Assembly (NCBI GenBank): GCA_963832725.1
Contig: CAWHVG010000007.1
Location: forward strand, 372,001 to 436,000
Length of the DNA: 64,000 bases
DNA from: JAEZBP01 sp963832725
GTDB taxonomy: Bacteria; Myxococcota_A; Polyangia; Polyangiales; Sandaracinaceae
Reading direction: 5' to 3'
Both the position numbers and the translations under genes were made by a program. Positions 1-9,090 of this stretch are shown one piece after another. A model generated the notes under the pieces. That model saw nothing but the letters and a program-made list of their open reading frames with translations. It was not told where the DNA came from and did no database searches. Position 1 is the stretch's first letter. Each line of letters begins with the position of its first letter.

Positions 1-463
1 CGCCGATGTCGGCGTCACGCTGCGCGTCGGACACTTCGCCACGCAGCGCGTGGTCGAGACGCCCCAGGTCGCTCGCGCGGGTCGTCGCCCTGGCCTCGTC
101 GCCGTGCGCTTCGACCAAGTCCGCCAGCGCGCGCTCCAGCTCCAGGCGCCGCGCTTCGCCGCGTCCGGGCGGGTCGGTGCCCAATCGTTCCGCGGCGTTG
201 ACCTCGCGATAGAGGCGCCGCCGCTCGCTCGCTCGCTCTCCCTCGGGGGCGGCCGTCGAGAGCGTGGCGTCGGACATCCGAACCGCGTCGACCTCGTGCG
301 GGTCCAGCACCAGTGGGGGCACCTCCCGTGGCGGCGCCGGAGCGGGCCGGCTCCACGCCCAGACCAAGAGGGCGGGCGCGACGATCGTCAGCACCAGGGC
401 GGCGCGAGCACCGGTTCGCGCGCGCCGGGCCGCGGTGTCTTCGTATTCGCGAGTTTCGCTCAC
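1..463 (-). CDS. Membrane-anchored hypothetical protein, 3' end outside the window, one frameshift
   Basis: The reverse strand reads from a GTG at 463 with a short charged N-terminus, then one hydrophobic segment (about residues 23-36, LVLTIVAPALLVWAW) followed by a Pro-rich linker. This suggests a single-pass inner-membrane protein with a soluble C-terminal domain. Near 225-235, inside a gctcgctcgctcg run, the reading frame shifts; the next frame continues with a helical, Arg/Glu-rich stretch (REVNAAERLG, RRLELERALADLVEAHGDE) to the window edge. An in-frame GTG at 493 is another possible start, and coding-like sequence continues upstream of both. No family recognised. The shift lies in simple sequence and is probably a sequencing indel. 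Confidence 0.5.
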   Translation of the reverse strand, partial: MSETREYEDTAARRARTGARAALVLTIVAPALLVWAWSRPAPAPPREVPPLVLDPHEVDAVRMSDATLSTAAPEGERASERRRLYREVNAAERLGTDPPGRGEARRLELERALADLVEAHGDEARATTRASDLGRLDHALRGEVSDAQRDADIG

Positions 464-605
464 CGCTGCACCGTCCTGCTCGCCCTCGACCACCTTGACT
501 TCATCAGCTCGGCCAAGGATAACCGCTCTCCCGAGCGCCCATCATATCGCGGTCGATCGGCGTCGATTCGCGGGGCGCGGCCTTCGTTCGCGGAAAGGAT
601 CGGCA

Positions 606-923
606 TTGAGCAACGGGCGGCGCGTCCACGAGCGATACGATCGGCGCCTCAAGGTGGACGTCATCCACGGCGACGGCGAGATCGAGACGGTCACCCGCAA
701 CGTCAGCCTGGGCGGGATGTACCTGATCACCGAGGCCGCTCTTCCCTACGGCACGCCGGTGAAGCTCCGATTCTACCTTCCCGCGCTCCGCGAGGACGTC
801 ACGATCGAGGCGACGGTGCGTTGGCAGAAGGACGACGGGCTCGGTATGCAGTTCGGCAGCCTGCGGGCGCGCGAGGTCTGGGGCCTCAACCAGCTCTTCA
901 AGGAATCCGGCGACGCGGGCTGA
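606..923 (+). CDS. PilZ domain protein
   Basis: A stand-alone PilZ domain of about 105 residues, a family that usually binds cyclic di-GMP and modulates motility, exopolysaccharide or enzyme partners. The N-terminal arginine motif (RRVHERYDRR) and the downstream NVSLGG loop, which together make the c-di-GMP pocket, are both present. I chose the TTG at 606 because GGAAAGG lies 8 nt upstream and the domain begins at once; longer in-frame starts would add only low-complexity Ser/Arg sequence. The 3' end overlaps the convergent SprT-like gene by 26 bp. A REC-EAL protein at the other end of the window would degrade the same messenger, but there is no evidence that the two are linked. Confidence 0.85.
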   Translation: MSNGRRVHERYDRRLKVDVIHGDGEIETVTRNVSLGGMYLITEAALPYGTPVKLRFYLPALREDVTIEATVRWQKDDGLGMQFGSLRAREVWGLNQLFKESGDAG

Positions 924-1683
924 TGCGGCCGGCGCGGAACGAGAGCAGCAGGTCGAGGTTCTCGGTCTCCCAGCGCACGGCCCGCTCGTAGTCCGGGTGC
1001 GCCCGCTCGCGGGCGCGGAACTCGGGCGGATGATAGTCGATCCGCGTGCCCATCCGCCGCGCTGGCACGACGTGGTGCAGGAGCTCGTGGAAGACCACGA
1101 ACTCGACGAAGTAGAGGGGGACGCTGGCCTGATCGAGCGCGGGGTGAATCCGGACGAGTGAGAGCTCGTGCGTGTAGGTGCCGAGCCGGATGCTCCGCCG
1201 GCCGCGACGGCGTGGCGGCATCTTCCCCCACGTGATACGCGCTTCGTCCACGCCGTCCGGGAAGTGGGCGTCGACCACCGAATCGAAGATCGCCCCCAGA
1301 TCGTGATGCTCGCCGGCGGTCCTGAGCGCGACGCGCCGCCGCTTGACCCGGTGGCGGTTCTCCTCGATGTAGCGGCCGACGACGGCGGAGGAGCGCGCGT
1401 CGCCTTCGGCGAGATAGCAGAGCAGCTCCTCGAGGATCGTCTCGGGTGCGTCGAGGAACATGTGGTGGAGGCGCACCTCCAGCCGCTGCCCGCGCCGCTT
1501 GGTGGAGATCATCGTCCGCCGGTTGTCGGTGATGATCAGCCGGATCGGAACGGAGAGGGCGCGTTGGATGCGCGCTTCCAGCGCTTCCGGTGCCCCCGAG
1601 CCGGGCTCGCCCGCCGGCTCGCCCGCGATCTTCGCGAGCTTGCGGCGAGCGCGGGAACGTCCGAAGTCGAAGGCGAGCTGCAT
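898..1683 (-). CDS. SprT-like zinc metallopeptidase domain protein
   Basis: 261 residues with a zincin motif, FHELLHHVVPA at about residues 199-209, followed by an Arg-rich C-terminus. It matches the SprT-like/WSS1-like layout of short DUF45-type putative metallopeptidases, with two histidines and a glutamate in HELLH. The N-terminal 60 residues are basic. The ATG at 1683 is the first in frame. It runs convergent to, and overlaps by 26 bp, the PilZ gene. The substrate is unknown; SprT relatives act on DNA-protein crosslinks or are uncharacterised. The intervening 1684-1891 carries no gene. Confidence 0.75.
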   Translation of the reverse strand: MQLAFDFGRSRARRKLAKIAGEPAGEPGSGAPEALEARIQRALSVPIRLIITDNRRTMISTKRRGQRLEVRLHHMFLDAPETILEELLCYLAEGDARSSAVVGRYIEENRHRVKRRRVALRTAGEHHDLGAIFDSVVDAHFPDGVDEARITWGKMPPRRRGRRSIRLGTYTHELSLVRIHPALDQASVPLYFVEFVVFHELLHHVVPARRMGTRIDYHPPEFRARERAHPDYERAVRWETENLDLLLSFRAGRISPRRRIP

Positions 1684-1891
1684 CGGTCAGAAGACGGGAT
1701 GACACCGACCGATGCGCCCGTCCACAGCAGTCCGTTGAAGAACCTCGCTCCTCGGCTTTCGAGCGGGACGACACGTCTGTGCGCCCGGTCCTCCTCGCAA
1801 ATGCTGGAGCATCCGCTCGTCGGCCCGAATCCCCAGCCGGGCCGGGCCGTCGCGCGCCGATTTCCTTGGGGCTCGGCGCTTCGACCGACTG

Positions 1892-3614
1892 TCAGAGCGA
1901 GGCCTGCTCCTCCTCGCCTTCCTGATCGCTGTTCGGATAGCGGAGGATCTCCGGGTTGCGGCGGATGGCTCCGTCGGCCTCGGCGCGGGCGCGCAGCCCG
2001 TTCACGTAGGTGTTGAGGACCTCGAGCCGCTTTTGGCTCAGCATCCGATCGTTCAGGCCCTCGCGGGTCTCGTCGGTGAAACCCTCTTCCGTCGCCTCGG
2101 TGCGCTCGTCGAGGCGGAAGACCACCCAGCTCGTGCCGAGCTGCAGGGGCTCCTCCGGGAGCGGATCCTCGAGGCTCATCGAGAACGCCGCCTCGGTCAG
2201 CGGCGTGCTGTCGAACGCGCCCGGCAGCGCCCGCTGCGCTCGGCCGAAGCTGGTCTGCGAGACCTGCGGTGCGTTCTCGCGCTCGGGCGTCTCCGCGGTC
2301 GGCTCGCCCTCGGCCTGGTCGGCGCCCTCGGCCGGCTCGCCCTCGGCGGGCGGCGCGGCGGCCTGCCAGTCGGTGCGGAGCTGCTCGTTGAGCTCGTCGG
2401 TGCTGTGTCCCTCGCGCAGGTAGGCGAGCGCGCGGTTCGCCTCCTGATGGGCCAGCTCGCCGGCGCGGTCTTCCTCGTAGAGGCCTTCGGCGATCTCGCG
2501 CTTGGCCTCGTCCTCCGGCACGTCGCCCTGACGACGGCCGGTGACCTCGATGACGTAGTAGCCGAACTGGGTCTCTACGACCTCGGGGTGGACCTCGTTC
2601 GGCTGGTGGGAGAACGAGGCGTCGGTGACTGCCGCCACGCGGCTGCCGCGGGCGAACCAGCCCGTATCCCCACCGCGGGCGGCGGTCGCCTCGTCGTCGC
2701 TGTTCTCGCGGGCGAGGTCGGCGATGTCCTCGCCTCCCTGCACCCGGTGCAGGAGATCCTCGGCGCGCGTGCGGGCGGCGGCGCGCTGCTCGTCACTGGC
2801 GTCGTTGGGGACGCGGACGAGGATCTGCCGGATTCCGCGCCTGCTCGTCGAGGTTCGTGTAGCGGTGGCGCTGGCGCCGGTACTCCTGGTCGACCTCGTC
2901 CTGGTGCGCGTTCATCCACTCGGTCACCGCCTCGTCGGTCACGCGGACCTGATCGCGGTAGCTGGCCGGGTCGAAGCGGACGTAGGAGATGGTCGCCCGC
3001 TCGGTCTCCTGGACGTAGGCGTCCCAGAGCTCGCGGGGGCTCACCGTGACGGGCGCGAGCACGGTCTCCCGCACCTGCTGAGCGAGCGTCTCCTTGGACT
3101 GCCACAGGACGAACTCGTCCACGCTCCGGCGCAGGCGGTACTGGATGAAGCGGCGGAGGTAGTCGGCGGAGAAGGTCCCGTCGCGGTCGCGGAAGCTGTA
3201 CTGCAGCCGCCCGTGCGGGAAGTTGCTCGGGGCGTCGACCGGGCCGCTCAGCAGCAGGACCTCGTCCTCGGCCACCTTCCGCATCACGGTGTCGGGGTCG
3301 ACCGTGAAGCCGAGGCGCTCCGCTTCGTGGGCGAGGAGATCGCGCTCGATCAGCCCTTCGAGCAGGTAGTGGCGCAGATTCTGGCGTTCCTGCTGCTCGA
3401 CGGGCTGCTCGGCGAAGCCGGCCGCGGTGTAGGCGGCGCGGAAGTCACCTTCCGTGATGGTGTCGCCGTACACGATGGCGGCGTAACCGGCGCCCTGCGG
3501 GTTGCAGCCCTGATTCGGATTGCCGAAACCGAACACGCCCATCACGACGATGAGCAGGCCGATGACGAGCACGAGGAAGAAGGCCTGAATGCGCTTGGCC
3601 AGGTTGTCGAACAT
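1892..3614 (-). CDS. PpiD/SurA-type peptidyl-prolyl isomerase, membrane anchored, one frameshift
   Basis: A periplasmic foldase of about 573 residues. The ATG at 3614 starts MFDNLAKRIQ, followed by a membrane anchor (FFLVLVIGLLIVVMGVFGFG), the usual PpiD topology. A SurA_N-like helical region follows (GDFRAAYTAAG, LIERDLLAHEAERLG). The parvulin domain starts around ILVRVPNDA and contains GGDTGWFARG and FGYYVIEVTGR. The C-terminal part is acidic with an EGEPAEGADQAEGEP linker. The frame changes near 2838 (caggcgcggaatcc) and the parvulin domain continues without loss in the next frame, so this is most likely a sequencing indel. The catalytic role is prolyl cis-trans isomerisation and chaperoning of outer-membrane protein precursors. 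Confidence 0.8.
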
Positions 3615-3812
3615 GCAGTCGTCCTCGCCACGGTCGGGCGGTTTGACCAGGCTGCGCCCCGGTTTCCGGGGGCCGCCAGCCCGCTGAAGTGGCCGCGAAC
3701 CATAGAGGAGGCCACGCACGCCGGCAAGCCGTGCCCGCGCGCCCGCAGTTCAGCCGCTTCGGCCGCGTCGCGTGGCGTTTCGACCGAGGCACACCGGTGG
3801 TAAGAGACGGAG

Positions 3813-5015
3813 ATGGTGGAGGAGCGAGCCCGCGAGGTGGTCCGCGACGTGTTCGAGCGCGAGCAGGTCCCTTTTCTGCGCGCGCTGGTGGAGCAGCCGA
3901 GCTGCACCCGCGAGCCCGAGGACGTGGAGGCCGCCGCCCGCATCGTCGACGCCATGGCCGAGCGTGCCGGGCTCTCGCGGCGGGTGGTGCCGGACGAGAG
4001 TGGCCGCTTCGCCGCTCACCGGGTCTACGCGACGCCCGCGGTGGAGGCGGACACGCCCGCGCTGGCGCTGGTGGGGCACGTCGACACGGTCTTTCCTCGC
4101 GCGATGGGCTTCACCGGCTTCTCCCGCGAGGGCGACGCCGTCCGCGGGCCCGGCGTGCTCGACATGAAGAGCGGGCTGAGCGCCATCCTCTTCGCGCTCT
4201 CGGCAGTGCGGACCGTGGCGCCGGATTGTTTCGCGCGGCTTCGCGCCCGCTTCGTGTGCGTCAGTGACGAGGAGGTCGGCTCGCCTTCGAGCGCGACGTT
4301 GCATCGCGCGTTGGCGGCGCACACGGAGGCGGCCATGGTCTTCGAGGCCGGCCGGTCGGAAGACCGCATCGTCACGCGTCGCAAGGGCGGGGCCGTGTTC
4401 GAGATCACCGCCGAAGGAAGAGCGGCCCACGCGGGCAATCATCACGCCGAGGGCGTGAGCGCGATCCACGGGCTGGCCCTCTTGGTGCCGCGGCTCGAAG
4501 CGCTGACCGACTACCAGCGCGGAGTCACGGTCAACGTGGGCGTCTTCGAGGGCGGCACGGCCAAGAACACAGTACCGGATCACGCGCGATGCTTGATCGA
4601 CGGCCGCTTCGTGGCCGCGGAGGACGGCCCTTGGCTGGAGCGCGCGGTCGCCGAGCTCGCCCGCGATCCCTTCGCCGGTCTCTCCGCCGACCTGGAGGTG
4701 CCCGACAAGCTGCGAGGCCTGCGCATGCGTGTGGAGGGCGGTGTCAGCCGTCCGCCGATGGAGGCGACCGAGGCCGGGCAGCGCTTGCGTCTGGACTACG
4801 AGCGGCACGCTGCAGCAGCCGGGTTGGCGGTCGGTGAGGCGCCTCTGCAAGGCGGCGGCTCGGACGCGAACCTCTTCGCCGCCGAGGGCGTGCCCTCCAT
4901 CGACGGCCTGGGCCCGTACGGGCAGCACTTCCATCAGCGGGAGGAATGGAGCAGCCTGGAGAGCCTGCGGAAGCGAACCGAGGCGCTCGCGACGTTTCTT
5001 CTCGAGCGTGCCTAG
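3813..5015 (+). CDS. M20 family metallopeptidase (glutamate carboxypeptidase-like)
   Basis: 400 residues, intact. The dinuclear zinc motifs are in order: GHVDTVF, GPGVLDMKSG, SDEEVGS with the catalytic Glu pair, a dimerisation domain starting near GGAVFEITAEGRAAHAG, and the C-terminal GLGPYGQHFHQ that supplies the last His ligand. This layout is typical of ArgE/DapE/CPG2 (M20A/D) exopeptidases removing an acyl or glutamyl group from amino acids. No signal peptide is visible, so it is probably cytoplasmic. A small membrane protein follows 18 bp downstream and is probably cotranscribed. It is divergent from ppiD, with about 200 bp between them for promoters. Exact substrate unknown. Confidence 0.85.
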   Translation: MVEERAREVVRDVFEREQVPFLRALVEQPSCTREPEDVEAAARIVDAMAERAGLSRRVVPDESGRFAAHRVYATPAVEADTPALALVGHVDTVFPRAMGFTGFSREGDAVRGPGVLDMKSGLSAILFALSAVRTVAPDCFARLRARFVCVSDEEVGSPSSATLHRALAAHTEAAMVFEAGRSEDRIVTRRKGGAVFEITAEGRAAHAGNHHAEGVSAIHGLALLVPRLEALTDYQRGVTVNVGVFEGGTAKNTVPDHARCLIDGRFVAAEDGPWLERAVAELARDPFAGLSADLEVPDKLRGLRMRVEGGVSRPPMEATEAGQRLRLDYERHAAAAGLAVGEAPLQGGGSDANLFAAEGVPSIDGLGPYGQHFHQREEWSSLESLRKRTEALATFLLERA

Positions 5016-5033
5016 AGACGGGGGAGAGATCCG

Positions 5034-5345
5034 ATGGCCAGGAAGTCGAAGAAGGAGTCCAAGCGCGAGCGCCGCGAGCGGGAAGCGGCCGACCACGAAG
5101 CGGCCCAGCGGGAGACGCGTCGCCGGCAGCGGACGCGGCGTTGGATCGCCGCGGCCATTCCGGCCGTCACCCTGGTCGCGGCGCTTGCGACCTGGGGGGT
5201 GAGCGGAGACGCTCACATCGCGGCGCTGGTGGGGCTGCTCGGCATCGGCCTCTGGGTGCCGATCCTGCTCGGGCTCGTCGGCGCCACCATCGCGCCCCGC
5301 GACCGCAACAGCGCCGGCTCGATCGATTTCGGGAATCGGCGCTGA
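5034..5345 (+). CDS. Small membrane protein
   Basis: 103 residues with a strongly basic N-terminus (KKESKRERRERE), then two hydrophobic segments (about 41-58 and 63-86) and a short soluble tail. GGGGGAGAGA precedes the ATG, giving a good ribosome site. It lies 18 bp after the M20 peptidase and probably shares its transcript. No family recognised. Positive-inside topology predicts both ends in the cytoplasm. Confidence 0.6.
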   Translation: MARKSKKESKRERREREAADHEAAQRETRRRQRTRRWIAAAIPAVTLVAALATWGVSGDAHIAALVGLLGIGLWVPILLGLVGATIAPRDRNSAGSIDFGNRR

Positions 5346-5373
5346 CTTTCGGCTCTGCGCGTCGCGTCGCGTC

Positions 5374-5468
5374 GGGTTGGGGTGCGCCTCGTTCGCCACT
5401 CCTCCTCGGTCGCTTCGGGAGGGTTGGGGTGCGCCTCGTTCGCCAGCACTCCTCGGTCGCTTCGCGAG
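5374..5468. repeat. Two-copy 47-bp tandem repeat
   Basis: Two near-identical blocks sit in the gap between the small membrane protein and the PEGA protein gene. The 25-bp cores, gggttggggtgcgcctcgtt plus cgcca, are at 5374-5398 and 5421-5445, each followed by ctcctcggtcgcttcg with small differences. The period is 47 bp. The gggttgggg core resembles part of the GC-hairpin repeats near 54.6 and 56.1 kb, so it may be a divergent member of that group. No coding role seen. Confidence 0.6.
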
Positions 5469-5549
5469 AGTTGCCGCTTCCGCCACTCGAGGGGCTCCAA
5501 CCGGTGACTCGCGAGCGCGATTGGGGTCGCGCGGGGTATTCTCCCGGCT

Positions 5550-6758
5550 GTGCGCGTCGGGCTCCTCTTCGTGATGTTCGCCTTCGCTCCGCGGACCGCC
5601 GCGGCGCAGGAGCCGGCCTCTTTCGTGATCGTGGTCGACGACGGCGCGCCGCCGGCGCGGGCGCGCGCTTGGACCCAACGGGTGGGCGATGCGGTCGGCG
5701 CCGAGCCGGGCGATTCCGCTTTCTGGTCGGCCGAGGTCGAGCCGGTGGACACGGTGGAGCCGGCGCGGCTGGCCGCCATCTCCGCGATCGAGGCGCACTT
5801 GGTGAACGCGCACCGCGCCGCCGTGCGCCTCGAGGAGAGCGATGCGCTCCGGGAGCTGGCCCGGGCCGAGAGCCTCGCCGAGCAGCACCTGACCATCCCG
5901 GGCATGGCCGCCTGGTACGCCGAGGTGGAGCTGGCCATCGCGCTGACCGCCGCCCAGGCCGAGCTGGGCGGTTTGGCCGACGCCGCGCTGCACCGCGCTG
6001 CTTCGGTCGACCCGAGCCGGACCGTGCGGGCGGCGGAGGCCAGGCCCGAGCTGGTGGAGCGCAGTCGGGCCGCGGTGCGCGCGGCGGTGACGGGGCCTCG
6101 CGGGCGCTTCAACTTGCGCGCCGACGCTGAAGGGGCCCGCGCGTTCCTCGACGACCGCCCGCTCGGCGCGCTGCCTCGCGAGGTGGAGGTGCCGGTCGGA
6201 CCGCACGTGCTCCGCATCGACGCGCCGGGCTGCCGGAGCTGGGCGCAGCTCGTCCAGGTGCTCGAGGGCGACCGTTCGCCGGTGGTCGTGGAGCTGGCAC
6301 CCACCTCGGCTCGCGTGGAGGCGGCTCGCGCCGAGACCGCCGCTCGCGCCGGACACCCCGCCGACGTGGAGGAGGCGCTCGGCGCGCTCCGGTCGCTGGG
6401 TCCGCCGGCGCTGTGGATGCTCTGGGTCGGCTCGGGTCCAGAGGATTGCGCTGTCGCCGTCCGCTGCACGGCCGGAGGCTGCGAGGCGCCGGCGCGGCTG
6501 ACGCCCGACACGATCGCCTCGCTGAGCGACGCCGCCGGCGCGATGAGCCCGGCCCGGCTCCCGCCCGCGCTCGCCTGGCTCGACGCGCGCGCCCCGATCA
6601 CCGCTGCCGACGAGCCCTGGTGGGAGCGCTGGTACGTGTGGGCGGCCGTGGGCGCGATCCTCGCGGCCGGGGCCGCCGCCATCGGCGTCTTGGCGCAGCC
6701 CCGTGGAGCCGGCCCGCTCCAGATCCAGCTCGACCCGACCCACCTCCCGACTCGGTGA
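5550..6758 (+). CDS. Secreted/envelope PEGA-domain protein with C-terminal membrane helix
   Basis: 402 residues from a GTG start. An N-terminal signal peptide (VGLLFVMFAFAP...AAAQ) is followed by a helical alpha-solenoid-like region (about 75-170). A PEGA-type beta module around 190-250 has FLDDRPLGALPREVEVPVG and GPHVLRIDAPGCR. A variable region follows, and a C-terminal hydrophobic helix (WYVWAAVGAILAAGAAAIGVLA) ends in a short tail. This architecture is common in Myxococcota envelope proteins of unknown function and often neighbours other surface proteins; here a lipoprotein gene follows 26 bp downstream. A role in cell-surface structure is only an inference. Confidence 0.7.
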   Translation: MRVGLLFVMFAFAPRTAAAQEPASFVIVVDDGAPPARARAWTQRVGDAVGAEPGDSAFWSAEVEPVDTVEPARLAAISAIEAHLVNAHRAAVRLEESDALRELARAESLAEQHLTIPGMAAWYAEVELAIALTAAQAELGGLADAALHRAASVDPSRTVRAAEARPELVERSRAAVRAAVTGPRGRFNLRADAEGARAFLDDRPLGALPREVEVPVGPHVLRIDAPGCRSWAQLVQVLEGDRSPVVVELAPTSARVEAARAETAARAGHPADVEEALGALRSLGPPALWMLWVGSGPEDCAVAVRCTAGGCEAPARLTPDTIASLSDAAGAMSPARLPPALAWLDARAPITAADEPWWERWYVWAAVGAILAAGAAAIGVLAQPRGAGPLQIQLDPTHLPTR

Positions 6759-6784
6759 CCGTCGCTGGTGTTAGAGTGAAGGCC

Positions 6785-7483
6785 ATGCGCTTACTTACTT
6801 GGTCGGGGGCGGTGCTGTCCGCGCTCCTCGTGCTCGCCGGTTGCGACGGGACGATCAGCGTCACGTTCGCCACGGGCCCCCAAATGTTCGAGCTCTCCAC
6901 CGCGCAGCTCATGCTGCCCTCGGCGCTGGATGACGGCTCCGGCCACATCGCGTCGGTGCCCTGCGGGCCGATGGGCATGTGCCCGCCCAGCGACACGGTC
7001 ACGCTCACCTGCGCGTCGAACGTCTGCGACCCGGCGCCCACCACCATCTCGGGCCCCGTCGGCAGCGTGATCGACGTGCAGTCCTTGCTCGCCAGCACCC
7101 GCGAGGTCGGCATCCGGGGCATCGAGTCCTACTCGATTGACGAGGTCCAGTACGACGTCACCCTCAACACGCTGACCTTCGATGTCGGCGCGGTGGACAT
7201 CTACTGGGGACCGGAGGCGGCGACGGCGATCGACCCCTCGCTGGGCGTCCACCACTTCGGGACCATGCCGCCGGTGCCGGCGGGCACCACGCCCAGCGCG
7301 CAGCTGGACCTGGACGCCGACGGAATGGCCGCGTTGAGCGACTACCTCGTGAACACCGCGCAGCGCGTCCGCTTCTTCGCGGAGACCACCGTGGACCTCG
7401 CGCCCGGCGATCCGACGCCGCAGGGGACGCTGGACGTGAACGTCAACGTGACCATGACCGCCGTGGGACGCGTGATCCAGTGA
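6785..7483 (+). CDS. Lipoprotein, unknown function
   Basis: 232 residues. The N-terminus has a lipobox (LLVLAG-C at residues 14-20), so it should be lipidated and exported. The mature part is beta-rich without recognisable domains and has two CP-containing loops (SVPCGPMGMCPPSD, CASNVCDPAP) that may form disulphides. I use the ATG at 6785; the in-frame GTG at 6776 is possible. It lies 26 bp after the PEGA protein gene, so the two may form a transcription unit. Confidence 0.65.
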   Translation: MRLLTWSGAVLSALLVLAGCDGTISVTFATGPQMFELSTAQLMLPSALDDGSGHIASVPCGPMGMCPPSDTVTLTCASNVCDPAPTTISGPVGSVIDVQSLLASTREVGIRGIESYSIDEVQYDVTLNTLTFDVGAVDIYWGPEAATAIDPSLGVHHFGTMPPVPAGTTPSAQLDLDADGMAALSDYLVNTAQRVRFFAETTVDLAPGDPTPQGTLDVNVNVTMTAVGRVIQ

Positions 7484-7535
7484 CGTAGCGCGTGGGGCAA
7501 GGTAGACTCCGCCATCCTTCATCCAAGGGGTTTCA

Positions 7536-8144
7536 GTGGCGACTGAATCGGTTCCGCCTCCCGGCGTCGGTGGCGGCGGCAATCTCAGGTACGTAATCAT
7601 CGGTGTCGTGCTCCTCCTGGGAGCGGTCGGAATCTGGTTCGGGATGCAGAGCTGCGAGCCAGAGCCCCAGCAGCCGGTAGCGCAGGTCGAGCCGGATGCG
7701 GGCGCGCCGGTCGATTGAGGAGGCGCGCTGGTCGAGGACGAGCTGGAGCTCCCGGAGCTGGAGCCCGACTCCGGACCCGAGCCGGACGCCGGTCAGCGGG
7801 TCATCTACCGCACCCGCTACGTGGGCGGCGGCGGGAGCTGGAACTGCTCCGGCAACATCCCGGCCGCGGCGGCGCGCTCGGTGCTGGCGAGCCGGAACCT
7901 CGAGTTCCGCAACTGCTACGAGCGCCGGCTCAAGGTGAACAACACGCTCGAGGGGCGCGTGAACGTCCGCATGCGCGTGAGCCGCACGGGCGCCGTCGAC
8001 GCCGTGCAGGTCGGCGGGACCCTGCACGACAGCCAGGTCCTCTCCTGCGTTCGCACGCTCGCCCGCCGCGTGCAGTTCCCGGCGCCCCAAGGGGGCCGCT
8101 GCGCGGTCGTCGCGGCGCCCTTCAACTTCACTCCGAGGAACTGA
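7536..8144 (+). pseudogene. AgmX/PglI C-terminal domain protein interrupted by an in-frame TGA
   Basis: From GTG 7536 the N-terminal part has a short Pro/Gly stretch, one transmembrane helix (YVIIGVVLLLGAVGIWFGM) and an acidic linker. It ends at TGA 7716-7718. The same frame then continues open as GGALVEDELELPELEPDSG and a typical AgmX/PglI (TonB-C-like) domain with LEFRNCYERRL, NVRMRVSRTGAV and CVRTLARRVQFP, stopping at 8144. Without the TGA this would be a normal single-pass gliding/adventurous-motility or energy-transducer-like protein of about 202 residues. GGAGG directly after the stop, with an in-frame CTG 6 nt further on, could allow reinitiation, but that product would lack the membrane anchor. 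A base-call error is the simplest explanation. A DUF4013-type gene follows after 3 bp. Confidence 0.7.
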
Positions 8145-8147
8145 CCT

Positions 8148-8969
8148 ATGCAATATCTCCGCGGCTGGCGCGCGCTCCGCCAAGATCCGGACTGGATCAA
8201 GAAGGTGGCGATCGCCTCGCTCCTGTCGATGGTGCCCTTGGTCGGTGGCATCGTGGTCACCGGTTGGGTGTCGCTCATGCTCCGGCGCGCCGTCTCCGGT
8301 CAGGACGCGCCCACGCCGCGGCTCGACTTCGACATGGACTACCTGACGAAGCTCTTGAACATCGGGTTCAAGGGCTTCTTGGCCCGGCTCCTGTGGTCCC
8401 TGCCGATGGTCGGGGGCGTCATGGTGATGCTCTGCTGCTTCTACGCGGGCATGGGCGGCGCGGTGGCGATCGCCTCGCGTGGCGGCGGCGGCGGCGGTGG
8501 CGCGGGAATCGCCATGGCCTGCGTCGGCTTCGCGATGGTCCTGATCTACCCCGTGATGATCATCGCGCTGGCGATGCCGGTGCACATCGCCGTGCTCCGG
8601 GCGGAGCTGACCGACGACCTCAACGCCGCGATGCGGTTCAAGGAGGTCCTCGACATGGTCAAGCTCATGGCCAAGGAGCTGATCGTCGGTCAGTTCATGC
8701 TCGGCTTGATCGGCATGGCGGCCGCGTTTTTCAGCGTCATCACGCTCTACTTCGGCTTGCTGCCCGCGATGGTGGTGATGCAAGTCATCGTGGTCTACTG
8801 GCTGGCCGAGCTCTACCAGGCGTATCTGCAGAAGGGCGGGCAACCGCTCCACGTGGGCGCGCTCGATCCGGACCAGCCGCAGGGCCCGCCCGGTTCTCAG
8901 GGCCCGCCCGGTTCTCAGGGCCCGCCGCCCGGCCAGCAGCCCTGGGGCGGTCCGCCGGCGCAGTTCTGA
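8148..8969 (+). CDS. DUF4013-like multi-pass membrane protein
   Basis: 273 residues with about five or six hydrophobic segments (SLLSMVPLVGGIVVTG, LLWSLPMVGGVMVMLCC, ACVGFAMVLIYPVMIIALAM, GQFMLGLIGMAAAFFS, LPAMVVMQVIVVYWLAELYQAY). The FDMDYLTKLLNIGFKGFLA region between the first helices fits DUF4013. A Gly run (about residues 105-111) and a C-terminal repeat (GPPGSQ twice) are low complexity. It starts 3 bp after the AgmX-like gene and is probably translated from the same mRNA. Function unknown. Confidence 0.7.
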   Translation: MQYLRGWRALRQDPDWIKKVAIASLLSMVPLVGGIVVTGWVSLMLRRAVSGQDAPTPRLDFDMDYLTKLLNIGFKGFLARLLWSLPMVGGVMVMLCCFYAGMGGAVAIASRGGGGGGGAGIAMACVGFAMVLIYPVMIIALAMPVHIAVLRAELTDDLNAAMRFKEVLDMVKLMAKELIVGQFMLGLIGMAAAFFSVITLYFGLLPAMVVMQVIVVYWLAELYQAYLQKGGQPLHVGALDPDQPQGPPGSQGPPGSQGPPPGQQPWGGPPAQF

Positions 8970-8989
8970 AGCTCCGAGCGTCGTGAGCC

Positions 8990-9049
8990 GATGACGAGGG
9001 CCCCGGCCGCGATCTCCTCGGAGATTGCCGGTCGGCGGCCCTCGTCATC
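8990..9049. terminator. Long GC hairpin after the DUF4013 gene
   Basis: A perfect 13-bp inverted repeat (gatgacgagggcc at 8990-9002 and ggccctcgtcatc at 9037-9049) encloses 34 nt that can pair further (gatctcc with ggagatt, ccgg with ccgg). It lies 20 bp after the DUF4013 stop and before the sulfur operon. There is no clear U-tract after it, only gtttcc, so it may be a factor-assisted terminator or a leader structure of the next operon. Confidence 0.55.
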
Positions 9050-9090
9050 GTTTCCTCCGCGTCGTTGGTGTATCTCTGTGTCCGCATCGG

